Shown one piece after another: positions 7,535 through 14,700 of a stretch of 17,965 nucleotides of DNA. The stretch is taken from NCBI GenBank assembly GCA_900552285.1, contig URYV01000014.1, forward strand, positions 1 through 17,965, given 5' to 3'. A model generated the notes under the pieces. The model searched no databases, was not told the DNA's origin, and worked only from the letters and a program-made list of their open reading frames with translations. Source of the DNA: an uncultured Oscillospiraceae bacterium (GTDB taxonomy: Bacteria > Bacillota > Clostridia > Oscillospirales > Acutalibacteraceae). The translations under genes and the position numbers were made by a program. Each line of letters starts with the position of its first letter. The stretch's first letter is position 1.

Positions 7535-7540
7535 TATTAT
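7532..7540 (+). promoter_or_regulatory. Extended -10 promoter candidate for hpf
   Basis: TG-A-TATTAT (TG at 7532-7533, hexamer 7535-7540) fits an extended -10. The -35 position (7512-7517) reads TTTATT. The position leaves a leader of about 60 bases before the start of hpf. Confidence 0.4.
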
Positions 7541-7608
7541 ATAGACAAGGAAAGAGAATTTATTTTGAGATTTTCTTTTCGTATACCTTTTTCAAGGAGT
7601 TGAAATGT

Positions 7609-8133
7609 ATGAACATCATGATTACCGGGCGCAAATTCAATCTCAAAGACAGCTTCCGCGACTATGCCGAACAGAAAATGAAGAAAATTCAGCGTATTTT
7701 CGGGGACGAGGCGGACGTCAAGATAACCGTCACGGTGGAGAAGGAATGGCAGACGGTGGAAACAACCGTTAAAAAGGACGGAGTTTTATACCGCGCCGAG
7801 TGCTCTGCCGACCGCATGGAGGACGCCCTTGATAAAACAATAGACGATCTTGTGAGAAAGCTGAGGAAGAACAAAACAAGGATAGAAAAAAAGCTGCGTG
7901 ACGTGGCTCCCGAAATTCCCGAGCCCATTTCCGAAGAAGGCGAGGAGGGGGAAATCAAGATTGTTAAAAGCAAGCATTTTCCCATAAAGCCCATGGACGC
8001 CGAGGAGGCGGTGCTTCAGATGAATCTGATAGGACACCAGTTCTTTATGTTCCGCAACATGGATTCGGGCGAAATCAACGTGGTCTACCGCCGCAAGGAC
8101 GGAAATTACGGACTGCTGGCGCCGGAGGAATAA
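7609..8133 (+). CDS. hpf: Ribosome hibernation promoting factor, long form
   Basis: A 174-residue long HPF, which binds the 30S decoding centre and dimerises ribosomes into inactive 100S particles in stationary phase. The N-terminal HPF/RaiA domain is residues 1-98 (MNIMITGRKFNLKDSFRDYA, the acidic-basic helix DKTIDDLVRKLRKNKTRIEKK). A charged linker follows at about 100-115. The C-terminal dimerisation domain is residues 118-174 (VKSKHFPIKPMDAEEAVLQM, GHQFFMFRN, INVVYRRKDGNYGLL). The ATG at 7609 is chosen because AAGGAG lies at 7594-7599, nine bases away, and because the family starts with this MxIxIxGR pattern; the frame open upstream is non-coding. It is a single-gene transcript closed by a strong hairpin. 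Confidence 0.95.
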   Translation: MNIMITGRKFNLKDSFRDYAEQKMKKIQRIFGDEADVKITVTVEKEWQTVETTVKKDGVLYRAECSADRMEDALDKTIDDLVRKLRKNKTRIEKKLRDVAPEIPEPISEEGEEGEIKIVKSKHFPIKPMDAEEAVLQMNLIGHQFFMFRNMDSGEINVVYRRKDGNYGLLAPEE

Positions 8134-8163
8134 CAGCCCTTAGGCTATTGCCTGTTTAAATTT

Positions 8164-8195
8164 AAAGACCGTATTCGCTTGAATACGGTCTTTTT
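8164..8195 (+). terminator. Bidirectional terminator between hpf and the ABC permease gene
   Basis: AAAGACCGTATTC (8164-8176) pairs perfectly with GAATACGGTCTTT (8181-8193), loop GCTT, then T-rich DNA. It lies between two convergent genes and can serve both. Confidence 0.9.
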
Positions 8196-8208
8196 GTGTT
8201 TGGACAAA

Positions 8209-9807
8209 TTAAAGATTTGCAAAAATCCGCGTTCCGCTCTTTTTAAGTCTGCTTGCAAATACGGCGCAAAGACAGAGCAAAATAACGGTCAGCGCAAGGA
8301 AAACGGGGAAAAATCCCAAGCTGCTTTGCAAAAGGAAATAGACGGCCGCCATGACAATCGGAAGTGCTGAGCCCACAAGAAGCGTTATTGCAACGCATCC
8401 GCTTTGCTTTATGACCGTAAGCTCGGTGGTCCAGTTGAGATTCGGCATTTTAAGTCCCATAAAAAGGCCGAAAAGCGCCAACAGCACCGTGAAAACCTGG
8501 GGGAAAATTATCATCATGACCTTTTCCGAGGCGCCGCAGCTCAGCGAGAAAACGGCGCATAATGAGCAAAAAAGCAAGGGAATCGACGTCAGCGAAATTT
8601 GCAGCAGCAGCTTTGCTCTAAGTATTTCTTCCGGCAAAACGGGAAGAGATTGCAGCAGCCATATGCTTTTTCCCTCAAGCGACACCGACGGCACCGCCAT
8701 GTTGTTCATGCCCGAAACAAGGCACATGGCGAAAATAACCGCGGCCGAAATAAGCTGCGAGGGTATCCCCATTTCGGTCTGAGCCGCAAGCGAAAACTCG
8801 CCGCCCTTTAAAAGCAGCGTTCCGCCCAAAATCAAGATAAAAAGTATACCGAAACCGCAGTTGAGCATATAACCCGCACTTGAAGTAAAACGTTTGAGCT
8901 CCTTAAAATAAAGAGCCGTAAAGGGCTTTTTTACCTTGATTTCCTTTTGTCTGTATGCCTTGACAGAGGTCTTTTCGGACGCGGTGGCGATTTTTAAAAA
9001 GCTCTTGAAAATGATATGCGCCACGGCAAAAAAGAACACAAGCGTGACGGCGGTAAGCTTTATACAGCTGACGGCGTCGCCTGCGGCCGCCATGCCGAAA
9101 ACGTAAACGGCATTTGCGGTATCCCTTATTTTCTGCCCGTAAAGAGCGGCGTTTGCCAAAAGCTCTCCCATGAGATTTCCGGCTTTGAAATACACGAAAT
9201 AGTAAAGTCCGATAAACAAGAGCGCCGAAAGGACCGCCACAAAGCTTTTGGTCTTAAGCTTTTGGCTTATTTTCGCAACCACATATCCCAAAATGCAGGA
9301 AAGCGTAAGCACAATCATCGATATAAGGAAAATAAATACAATCCCGCAAATGACGCTTGCGGCAGTCGCCTTTATGACAATTGTATAAACGGCGACTGCG
9401 GGAATTGTTGCCGAGCCGGAATATATAAGTCCCATGATATAGACCCCGAGAAGACGGGATATTATTATGTCCTTTGTCGGTATGGGACAGGAAAGCAAAA
9501 GGTCGTTATCCTTGGCAAGATAAAGGCCTGAATAGGTGTTGAAAACGCTGCCGAAGGCTCCGAAAAGAATGGCAATCAGACCTATAAGCGCAAAATAAAG
9601 CCAATCCATTCCTACCGAAGAAAGGGTGGGGGCAAGCGAGACTGACAGAAGGGTGAACATTCCGCCTATTACCGCAACAAGCAAAAATACAAAAAGAACC
9701 ACAAAGCCGGCCGTTGCCGCCTTGGAACGGCTTTTGCCCGTTTTCGGATTGTAAACATAACTGCGGAAAATTTCGGTCAGCTGTTTTTTGACAAGTGTTT
9801 TTATCAC
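8209..9807 (-). CDS. ABC-2 type exporter permease
   Basis: A 532-residue, strongly hydrophobic protein with about a dozen membrane segments, grouped as an N-terminal half (first TM about 33-55) and a C-terminal half beginning after a soluble stretch around residues 280-310 (basic, KAYRQKEIKVKKPFTALYFKELKRF). The cytoplasmic N-terminus carries a basic stretch. This is the layout of large ABC-2 permeases in Firmicutes that pair with one ATPase. The start is GTG at 9807, whose first G is also the last base of the ATPase stop TAG: a one-base overlap indicating translational coupling. It is the last gene of the minus-strand unit. Substrate unknown; given the LiaF-like neighbour, an antimicrobial or envelope-stress role is plausible. 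Confidence 0.85.
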   Translation of the reverse strand: MIKTLVKKQLTEIFRSYVYNPKTGKSRSKAATAGFVVLFVFLLVAVIGGMFTLLSVSLAPTLSSVGMDWLYFALIGLIAILFGAFGSVFNTYSGLYLAKDNDLLLSCPIPTKDIIISRLLGVYIMGLIYSGSATIPAVAVYTIVIKATAASVICGIVFIFLISMIVLTLSCILGYVVAKISQKLKTKSFVAVLSALLFIGLYYFVYFKAGNLMGELLANAALYGQKIRDTANAVYVFGMAAAGDAVSCIKLTAVTLVFFFAVAHIIFKSFLKIATASEKTSVKAYRQKEIKVKKPFTALYFKELKRFTSSAGYMLNCGFGILFILILGGTLLLKGGEFSLAAQTEMGIPSQLISAAVIFAMCLVSGMNNMAVPSVSLEGKSIWLLQSLPVLPEEILRAKLLLQISLTSIPLLFCSLCAVFSLSCGASEKVMMIIFPQVFTVLLALFGLFMGLKMPNLNWTTELTVIKQSGCVAITLLVGSALPIVMAAVYFLLQSSLGFFPVFLALTVILLCLCAVFASRLKKSGTRIFANL

Positions 9808-10514
9808 TATTCTCCCTCCAATTCGAGAAAGACCTGCTCAAGGGATTCGTCGCCTTTGACTTCGTCCGTTGTTCCCGTGCGAATGAGTTTTCCGCCTTTT
9901 ATTATGGCAATTTTGTCGCACAGCTTTTCGGCCACCTCAAGAACGTGGGTGGAAAAGAAAATCGCACCGCCGTTGTCGCAAACCTCTCTCATAATACCCT
10001 TAAGCAGGTGGGAGGCTTTCGGATCAAGTCCCACAAAGGGTTCATCCATAAGTATGAGCTTGGGTTCGTGTATCAAAGCCGAAATGACGGCAAGCTTTTG
10101 CTTCATTCCGTGGGAATAGGAGGCAACGGGCATGGAAAGACTGTCGGTCAGCTCAAAGGCGTCGGCATATTTTGCTATGCGTTCGTTTCTTTCCCTGCTG
10201 CCGACACCGAAAATATCGGCGATGAAATTCAGAAATTTAATACCGGTCATATATTCGTAAATGTCGGGATTGTCCGGGATATAGGCCATCTGTTTTTTAC
10301 ATCCGAGAGGATCTGTTTTTATGGATTTTCCGTCGATAAAAATTTCTCCGCCGTCAAACGAGAGAATTCCCGCAACAGCCTTAAGCGTGGTGGTCTTGCC
10401 GGCGCCGTTGTGTCCGATAAATCCGTATATTTCTCCCGGGGCGATGTGAATTGAAAGGTTGTCGACGGCTCTTTTTTCGCCGTATGTTTTGGTGAGATGT
10501 TGAATGTTAAGCAT
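9807..10514 (-). CDS. ABC transporter ATP-binding protein
   Basis: A 235-residue ATPase subunit that powers the adjacent permease. All nucleotide-binding motifs are visible: Walker A GHNGAGKTT at 34-42, Q-loop around Q75, signature SHGMKQ at 134-139 (the family's common LSGGQ variant in ABC-2 exporters), Walker B LILMDEP at 153-159 with the catalytic Glu158, D-loop GLDP at 162-165 and H-loop His190. The start ATG has AGGAG six bases upstream. It lies 18 bases after the LiaF-like gene and overlaps the permease by one base. Confidence 0.95.
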   Translation of the reverse strand: MLNIQHLTKTYGEKRAVDNLSIHIAPGEIYGFIGHNGAGKTTTLKAVAGILSFDGGEIFIDGKSIKTDPLGCKKQMAYIPDNPDIYEYMTGIKFLNFIADIFGVGSRERNERIAKYADAFELTDSLSMPVASYSHGMKQKLAVISALIHEPKLILMDEPFVGLDPKASHLLKGIMREVCDNGGAIFFSTHVLEVAEKLCDKIAIIKGGKLIRTGTTDEVKGDESLEQVFLELEGE

Positions 10515-10532
10515 AATTTTCTCCTGATGATA

Positions 10533-11207
10533 TTATTTGACATCAACGCCGCCGAAAACGGCGGTTGCGGTTATATAAAGCGTGTACTGACCTTCGGATT
10601 TGAGATGCCGTTTGTCTTCGGCGCCTCCGAAAATACCCGTTGTATTGATAACAACCTTTACGTTTTCGGGAACGATGATGTCCACACCGCCGAAAATCGC
10701 TGTTGCGCGTAAAGTTTTGTCTCCGTCGAAAATTGCTCCGCGAAGGTCACATTCAACGCCTCCGAAAACCGCGGTGAGGTCGGCACCGTTAAAATTCTCG
10801 CCGTTAAAGCTCATTTGACAGCCCGAAAAAACGGCGGTTCCGTTTTTGGAATTTTGCTCCTTTTTAAAGCGCTTGAATTTAACGTCGTCCCGGCCGATAA
10901 TGCTGCCGATAATAAGCCTTATGCCGATGATAACAATGATTGCGGGAACAAGCAGCTTCCAGAAAATCGCAAAGCTGAGGATTTTCCTCGCGCAAAGCAG
11001 CAAAATTACTCCCACGCAAAGACCGATAAAGCTTGCGGTTTTGTCTTTTTCGGTTATAAATCCGATAAGGCAGGGGACGATGATAAAGAGCGTCCACCAA
11101 CCGGTGAAAAAGATGTCTGTTGCTATGACATCAAGAGCCGACAGCGAAAAGAAAAGACCGAGTACGATCAGGGCAACGCCCCATAAAATTCCGTTTAGTT
11201 TTTTCAT
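10533..11207 (-). CDS. LiaF-like membrane protein with AVFGG repeats
   Basis: A 224-residue protein with four N-terminal TM segments (about 7-25, 35-52, 58-74, 82-102) and a soluble C-terminal domain. This is the build of the LiaF/YvqF family, whose B. subtilis member inhibits the LiaRS cell-envelope stress two-component system. The soluble part has five copies of a short T-A-V/I-F-G-G-V unit (residues 124, 145, 169, 190 and 215), suggesting a small beta-solenoid. AAGGAG lies 7 bases upstream of the ATG. No LiaRS-type kinase or regulator is in the window, so its regulatory partner, if any, is elsewhere. Being first in front of an ABC exporter suggests a link to envelope-active compounds. Confidence 0.8.
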   Translation of the reverse strand: MKKLNGILWGVALIVLGLFFSLSALDVIATDIFFTGWWTLFIIVPCLIGFITEKDKTASFIGLCVGVILLLCARKILSFAIFWKLLVPAIIVIIGIRLIIGSIIGRDDVKFKRFKKEQNSKNGTAVFSGCQMSFNGENFNGADLTAVFGGVECDLRGAIFDGDKTLRATAIFGGVDIIVPENVKVVINTTGIFGGAEDKRHLKSEGQYTLYITATAVFGGVDVK

Positions 11208-11240
11208 ATAAATTCTCCTTAAAAAATATTTGACGGTCGG

Positions 11241-12560
11241 TTATCTGTATTTCGGAAGATAGTCCCCGTGAGCGGCAAAAAGCTCGTCGCACATGGAAAC
11301 AATGTCATCAATCGAAAGCTCAGCTGCCGTGTGGGGGTCGGCCATGGCCGCCTGATAAACCGTTTCTTTTTTTCTTGTGACTGCCGCCTCGATTGTCAGC
11401 AGCTGAGTATAAATGTTTGAGCTGTTCATGGCGGCAAGCTGAAGGGGAAGGGAACCCACATGACAGGGATTTATTCCCCGTCCGTCCACAAGACAGGGCA
11501 CCTCCACACAGGCCTCTCTCGGCAGATTATCTATAAGCCCCGTGTTTATTACGTTTCCGCCGATTTTGATTGGGTTTCCCGTCACAACGGCTTCCATAAT
11601 ATAGGAGGCATATTCCTCCGAGCGGCTGTGAGTGATGTTTCCGCCGTCAAGTATGCCGTCACGTTCCTTTTGCCAGCCCTCGATTTGGGCCACACACCGA
11701 CGGGGATATTCGTCGAGAGGAATGTTGAATTTTTCAATCAGCTCGGGGTAGCGGCTTTTTATGTAAAAGGGGTTATATTCGGCGTTGTGCTCGCTCGATT
11801 CGGTGCAGTAATATCCCAATTTGTCGATATAATCGAACCGAACCATGTTGCCGTGCTTTTCCCGTGCGTTCATTTCCTTGGCACGGCGTTTAATTTCGGG
11901 ATAGAGGTCATTGCCCTTTTTGTCCCGAATTTCAAGCAGCCATGCCATGTGGTTTATACCGGCGATAAGCTCCTTTCGCCCTTCAAGGCTGTCGGACATT
12001 CCGAGACTGTTTAAAAGGTCTCTGCTGCAGCACTGAACCGAATGGCAAAGACCGACGGTTTTTATACCGGTATATCGCTGCATAAACCCGGTCAGCATTG
12101 CCATGGGATTTGTGTAATTCAAAAAAAGGCAGTCGGGGCAGACCTCCTCCATGTCTCGTGCGAAGTTCTCCATTACGGGTATCGTGCGAAGGGCACGGAA
12201 AATCCCCCCGATTCCCAGGGTGTCTGCGATGGTCTGGCGCAGACCGTATTTTTTTGGAATTTCAAAATCGGTGACGGTGCAGGGCTCATATCCGCCGACC
12301 TGAATTGCGTTGACCGCAAAGTCGGCACCCTTGAGAGCCGCCTTGCGGTTTTGCTCACCGAGATATGTTTCGATTTTTGCCCTTGAACCGTTGACGTTTT
12401 TGTTGATTGCCTCGAGAATGATTTTGGAGTCTTCAAGGCGTTTTTCGTCTATGTCATAGAGGGTGAAGGTGCTTTCCCGAAGGGACGGCGTGCACATACA
12501 GTCGCCGATGACGTTTCGGGCGAAAACGGTGCTCCCCGCTCCCAAAAATGTTATTTTCAT
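11241..12560 (-). CDS. Glycoside hydrolase family 4, alpha-galactosidase (MelA) type
   Basis: A 439-residue GH4 enzyme; the family uses NAD and a divalent metal in an oxidation-elimination mechanism, in the cytoplasm. Visible are the NAD-binding GAGSTVF at residues 7-13, the NYTNP substrate loop at 148-152, the metal-ligand motif CHSVQ at 172-176 and the second metal ligand in GINHMAW (His204). The CHS form of the motif is the one found in alpha-galactosidases, as opposed to CN(V/I)P of phospho-glycosidases; specificity is therefore likely but unproven. The start ATG 12560 is preferred because GAGGAGGAG lies just upstream; an ATG at 12575 would place the RBS inside the gene. The next gene, LiaF-like, begins 33 bases downstream without a terminator, so all four minus-strand genes may share one transcript. 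Confidence 0.9.
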   Translation of the reverse strand: MKITFLGAGSTVFARNVIGDCMCTPSLRESTFTLYDIDEKRLEDSKIILEAINKNVNGSRAKIETYLGEQNRKAALKGADFAVNAIQVGGYEPCTVTDFEIPKKYGLRQTIADTLGIGGIFRALRTIPVMENFARDMEEVCPDCLFLNYTNPMAMLTGFMQRYTGIKTVGLCHSVQCCSRDLLNSLGMSDSLEGRKELIAGINHMAWLLEIRDKKGNDLYPEIKRRAKEMNAREKHGNMVRFDYIDKLGYYCTESSEHNAEYNPFYIKSRYPELIEKFNIPLDEYPRRCVAQIEGWQKERDGILDGGNITHSRSEEYASYIMEAVVTGNPIKIGGNVINTGLIDNLPREACVEVPCLVDGRGINPCHVGSLPLQLAAMNSSNIYTQLLTIEAAVTRKKETVYQAAMADPHTAAELSIDDIVSMCDELFAAHGDYLPKYR

Positions 12561-12584
12561 GTAACTCCTCCTCAAAATGCCGAC

Positions 12585-12595
12585 AGCATAATGCT
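12585..12595. promoter_or_regulatory. Small palindrome in the GH4 leader
   Basis: AGCAT-A-ATGCT is a perfect 11-base dyad located at the predicted transcription start of the GH4 unit. It could be an operator half-pair; there is no regulator gene adjacent to support it. Confidence 0.25.
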
Positions 12596-12602
12596 CATTT
12601 CT

Positions 12603-12631
12603 AAAATATCACAGACAAATATATATTACAA
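12603..12631 (-). promoter_or_regulatory. Promoter candidate of the GH4-LiaF-ABC unit
   Basis: On the minus strand TTGTAA (12631-12626) and TATTTT (12608-12603) are 17 bases apart. It is the only good candidate upstream of the four-gene unit and is divergent from the MATE promoter. Confidence 0.45.
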
Positions 12632-12651
12632 GCAAAATATTCAAATATCCC

Positions 12652-12680
12652 TTGACATTTATTTTTATATATAGTAAAAT
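12652..12680 (+). promoter_or_regulatory. Sigma-A promoter of the MATE gene
   Basis: A consensus -35 TTGACA (12652-12657) and TAAAAT (12675-12680) are separated by exactly 17 bases. The predicted start is about 12687, at the beginning of the structured leader. Confidence 0.8.
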
Positions 12681-12685
12681 ACACA

Positions 12686-12776
12686 GGCTCACTCGGAGGC
12701 AAGCTGTTCACAGGAAACGGTAAGCCGGATAAGGTGCGGGTTGAAATGCCCGACTTATTCGGTCTTTTATTTTTTT
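12686..12776 (+). promoter_or_regulatory. Structured RNA leader with terminator upstream of MATE (candidate riboswitch/attenuator)
   Basis: The leader has two parts. The 5' hairpin is GCTGTT (12703-12708) paired with AACGGT (12716-12721), loop CACAGGA; it is extended through a symmetric AA/AA internal loop to GGC (12698-12700) with GCC (12724-12726), and alternatively closed by GGCT (12686-12689) with AGCC (12723-12726). The 3' hairpin is CCGGATAAG (12725-12733) paired with CTTATTCGG (12754-12762), with inner CGGG/CCCG (12737-12740, 12749-12752), followed by a TCTTTTATTTTTTT tract. The two structures compete for bases 12725-12726. The intrinsic terminator lies before the RBS, so it must control whether MATE is transcribed. 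I cannot assign it to a known class. Confidence 0.6.
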
Positions 12777-12798
12777 ACTTAAATTTACGGAGGTATTT

Positions 12799-14130
12799 AT
12801 GAAAATTCAGCTTTCGGACCATTTTACCTATAAAAAGCTGTTCAGGTTTGTCATCCCGACGGTTGTTATGATGGTCTTTACGTCGATTTACGGCGTTGTC
12901 GACGGATTTTTTGTGTCAAATTATGTCGGAAAAACACCCTTTGCCGCCGTCAATCTTGTTATGCCCTTTGTTATGGTTATCGGAGGCATGGGCTTTATGG
13001 TGGGAACGGGCGGAACCGCCCTTGTTTCCAAGGCCATGGGGCAGGGAGAACAGGAAAAGGCCAAAAGATATTTTTCCATGATGATTTATTTTACCGTCAT
13101 TATGGCGGTGATTTTATCGGTTGTCGGCATTGTTTTTATGGAGCCGGTCACCCGCTTTCTCGGAGCCACCGACGAAATGGAAGGGTATAGTGTACTTTAC
13201 GGACGTATTGTAATTGCCTTTACCGCCGCTTTTATGCTTCAGAATGTTTTTCAAAGCTTTCTTGTTGCGGCCGAAAGACCAAAAATGGGGCTTGTCTGCA
13301 CCGTTGCGGCGGGACTGACCAACATGACGTTGGACGCTCTTTTTATTGCGGTTTTCGACATGGGCGTTGCGGGGGCGGCTCTTGCCACAGGAATCAGCCA
13401 ATGTGTGGGCGGGCTTATTCCTCTTGTGTATTTCATTCTGCCCAATAAAAGCCGCTTGGGGCTTGTTGCGACCCGTCTTGAATTCAAACCGATTTTCAAG
13501 GCCTGTACAAACGGAGCCTCCGAGCTTATGAGCAACATCTCTGCCTCACTTGTGGGAATGCTTTATAATTTTCAGCTGCTTAAATTTGCGGGTGAAAACG
13601 GCGTTTCGGCCTACGGAGTGCTGATGTATACCCAGTTCATTTTTGTGGCGATACTGCTCGGCTATTCCATAGGAACGGCTCCCATTGTGGGATTTCACTA
13701 CGGCGCTTCAAACACAGATGAACTTAAAAGCCTGCTCAGAAAAAGTACGGTCATAATGGGAATAGGCGGTTTGGTGCTTGCCGCGGCCGCTCTCTTCTCG
13801 TCGTCGCTGCTTGCAAGCATTTTTGTGGGATACGACGCCGAGCTTTACGAGCTGACCCTCAAAGCCTTTAAAATTTATTCGATACACTTTATTTTTGCCG
13901 GTTTTAACATCTTTGCCTCCGGGTTTTTCACGGCGCTCAACAACGGAGCCGTTTCGGCCGCAATATCCTTCCTGCGGACCCTTGTTTTCCAAAGCGGCTC
14001 GGTGCTGATTCTTCCCGCAATTTTGGGCGTGGACGGAATTTGGTGGGCCGTTTGCGTTGCGGAGGTCGCCGCGCTTATTATTTCGGTCATATTCCTTGCC
14101 GTCAATCGGAAAAAATACAGATATTTCTGA
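12799..14130 (+). CDS. MATE family multidrug/toxin efflux transporter
   Basis: A 443-residue inner-membrane antiporter with the 12-TM layout of the MATE family, usually driven by Na+ or H+ to expel cationic or metabolic toxins. The first helix region (residues 12-40) reads LFRFVIPTVVMMVFTSIYGVVDGFFVSNYVG, the standard MATE opening, followed by NLVMPF and GTGGTALVSKAMGQGEQEKA (residues 72-92). The second half repeats the pattern (SNISASLVGMLYNFQLLKF, GTAPIVGFHYGA). GGAGG lies five bases before the ATG. It is a single-gene transcript with its own consensus promoter, a terminator-containing leader and a terminator; the leader implies control by a small molecule or another RNA-based signal. The substrate is unknown. 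Confidence 0.92.
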   Translation: MKIQLSDHFTYKKLFRFVIPTVVMMVFTSIYGVVDGFFVSNYVGKTPFAAVNLVMPFVMVIGGMGFMVGTGGTALVSKAMGQGEQEKAKRYFSMMIYFTVIMAVILSVVGIVFMEPVTRFLGATDEMEGYSVLYGRIVIAFTAAFMLQNVFQSFLVAAERPKMGLVCTVAAGLTNMTLDALFIAVFDMGVAGAALATGISQCVGGLIPLVYFILPNKSRLGLVATRLEFKPIFKACTNGASELMSNISASLVGMLYNFQLLKFAGENGVSAYGVLMYTQFIFVAILLGYSIGTAPIVGFHYGASNTDELKSLLRKSTVIMGIGGLVLAAAALFSSSLLASIFVGYDAELYELTLKAFKIYSIHFIFAGFNIFASGFFTALNNGAVSAAISFLRTLVFQSGSVLILPAILGVDGIWWAVCVAEVAALIISVIFLAVNRKKYRYF

Positions 14131-14132
14131 AA

Positions 14133-14170
14133 AAAGCCTTTGCGGAGAAGTTCTCCGCAAAGGCTTTCGT
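14133..14170 (+). terminator. Bidirectional terminator between MATE and GtrA genes
   Basis: AAAGCCTTTGCGGAG (14133-14147) pairs perfectly with CTCCGCAAAGGCTTT (14153-14167), loop AAGTT. A-run upstream and T-rich flank downstream suit both converging genes. Confidence 0.85.
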
Positions 14171-14178
14171 TTTTAAAT

Positions 14179-14688
14179 TTATTTGCTTTCTTCCGGCTTT
14201 TTGTTATAGATAAACAGCTTTCTTGCCGCAAAATTCCATATAAACGCAATGAGGGTTCCGGCGATGCTTTTGACTATAAAGGGGACGCCGTCCTGCTGCG
14301 GGAGCACAAGCCCCATGGCCGCGACCACTCCGCTTTTTATGAGAAGTCCTATAATTCCTATCACGGCGAAGGAGGTGAACTCGGCGACGCGGTTTATGTC
14401 CTTTCGTTTGAATACCCAAAGAATACTCAAAATATAATTGACCACAAGGCCGATGAGAAATCCCACGGCCACCGAAAGAACGTCTCTCGAAAGTGAAAAG
14501 AGACCGAAGAAGCTGACGTCGCTTTTTATGATGTATGTGACAAAAAGCCAGCCGGTAAAAATGTCCACAAGGGTGGCGGACCCGCCCACGAAAATGAAAC
14601 GGAAAAACTGAATAAATCCGTCGTCGGTGGGCTCGACCATAAGCTCGCGGAATTTAAAGTGGAAAAGGAGGTCAAAAAAATGTTTCAT
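14179..14688 (-). CDS. GtrA-like membrane protein
   Basis: A 169-residue protein with four TM segments (about 28-52, 66-90, 101-125, 135-160) in the GtrA pattern: FFRFIFVGGSATLVDIFTGWLF at the start, NYILSILWVFK in the middle and a basic end WNFAARKLFIY. GtrA proteins are thought to assist transfer of undecaprenyl-linked sugars across the membrane for cell-surface glycans. A GAGG RBS lies eight bases before the ATG, inside the 12-base gap after the HAD phosphatase, so the two are co-transcribed. No glycosyltransferase is next to it in this window. Confidence 0.85.
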   Translation of the reverse strand: MKHFFDLLFHFKFRELMVEPTDDGFIQFFRFIFVGGSATLVDIFTGWLFVTYIIKSDVSFFGLFSLSRDVLSVAVGFLIGLVVNYILSILWVFKRKDINRVAEFTSFAVIGIIGLLIKSGVVAAMGLVLPQQDGVPFIVKSIAGTLIAFIWNFAARKLFIYNKKPEESK

Positions 14689-14700
14689 GCTCTCAACCTC

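Noticed and set aside
9016..9531. 171-codon plus-strand frame antisense to the ABC permease
   Set aside because: Composition is Lys/His/Gly/Asn-rich with no domain pattern and no RBS; it mirrors the permease codons.
12725..12740. Resemblance of CCGGATAAGGTGCGGG to the start of guanidine-III (ykkC-III) riboswitches
   Set aside because: The rest of the conserved core and pseudoknot are missing and these bases form the 5' arm of a plain terminator hairpin, so I treat the likeness as chance.
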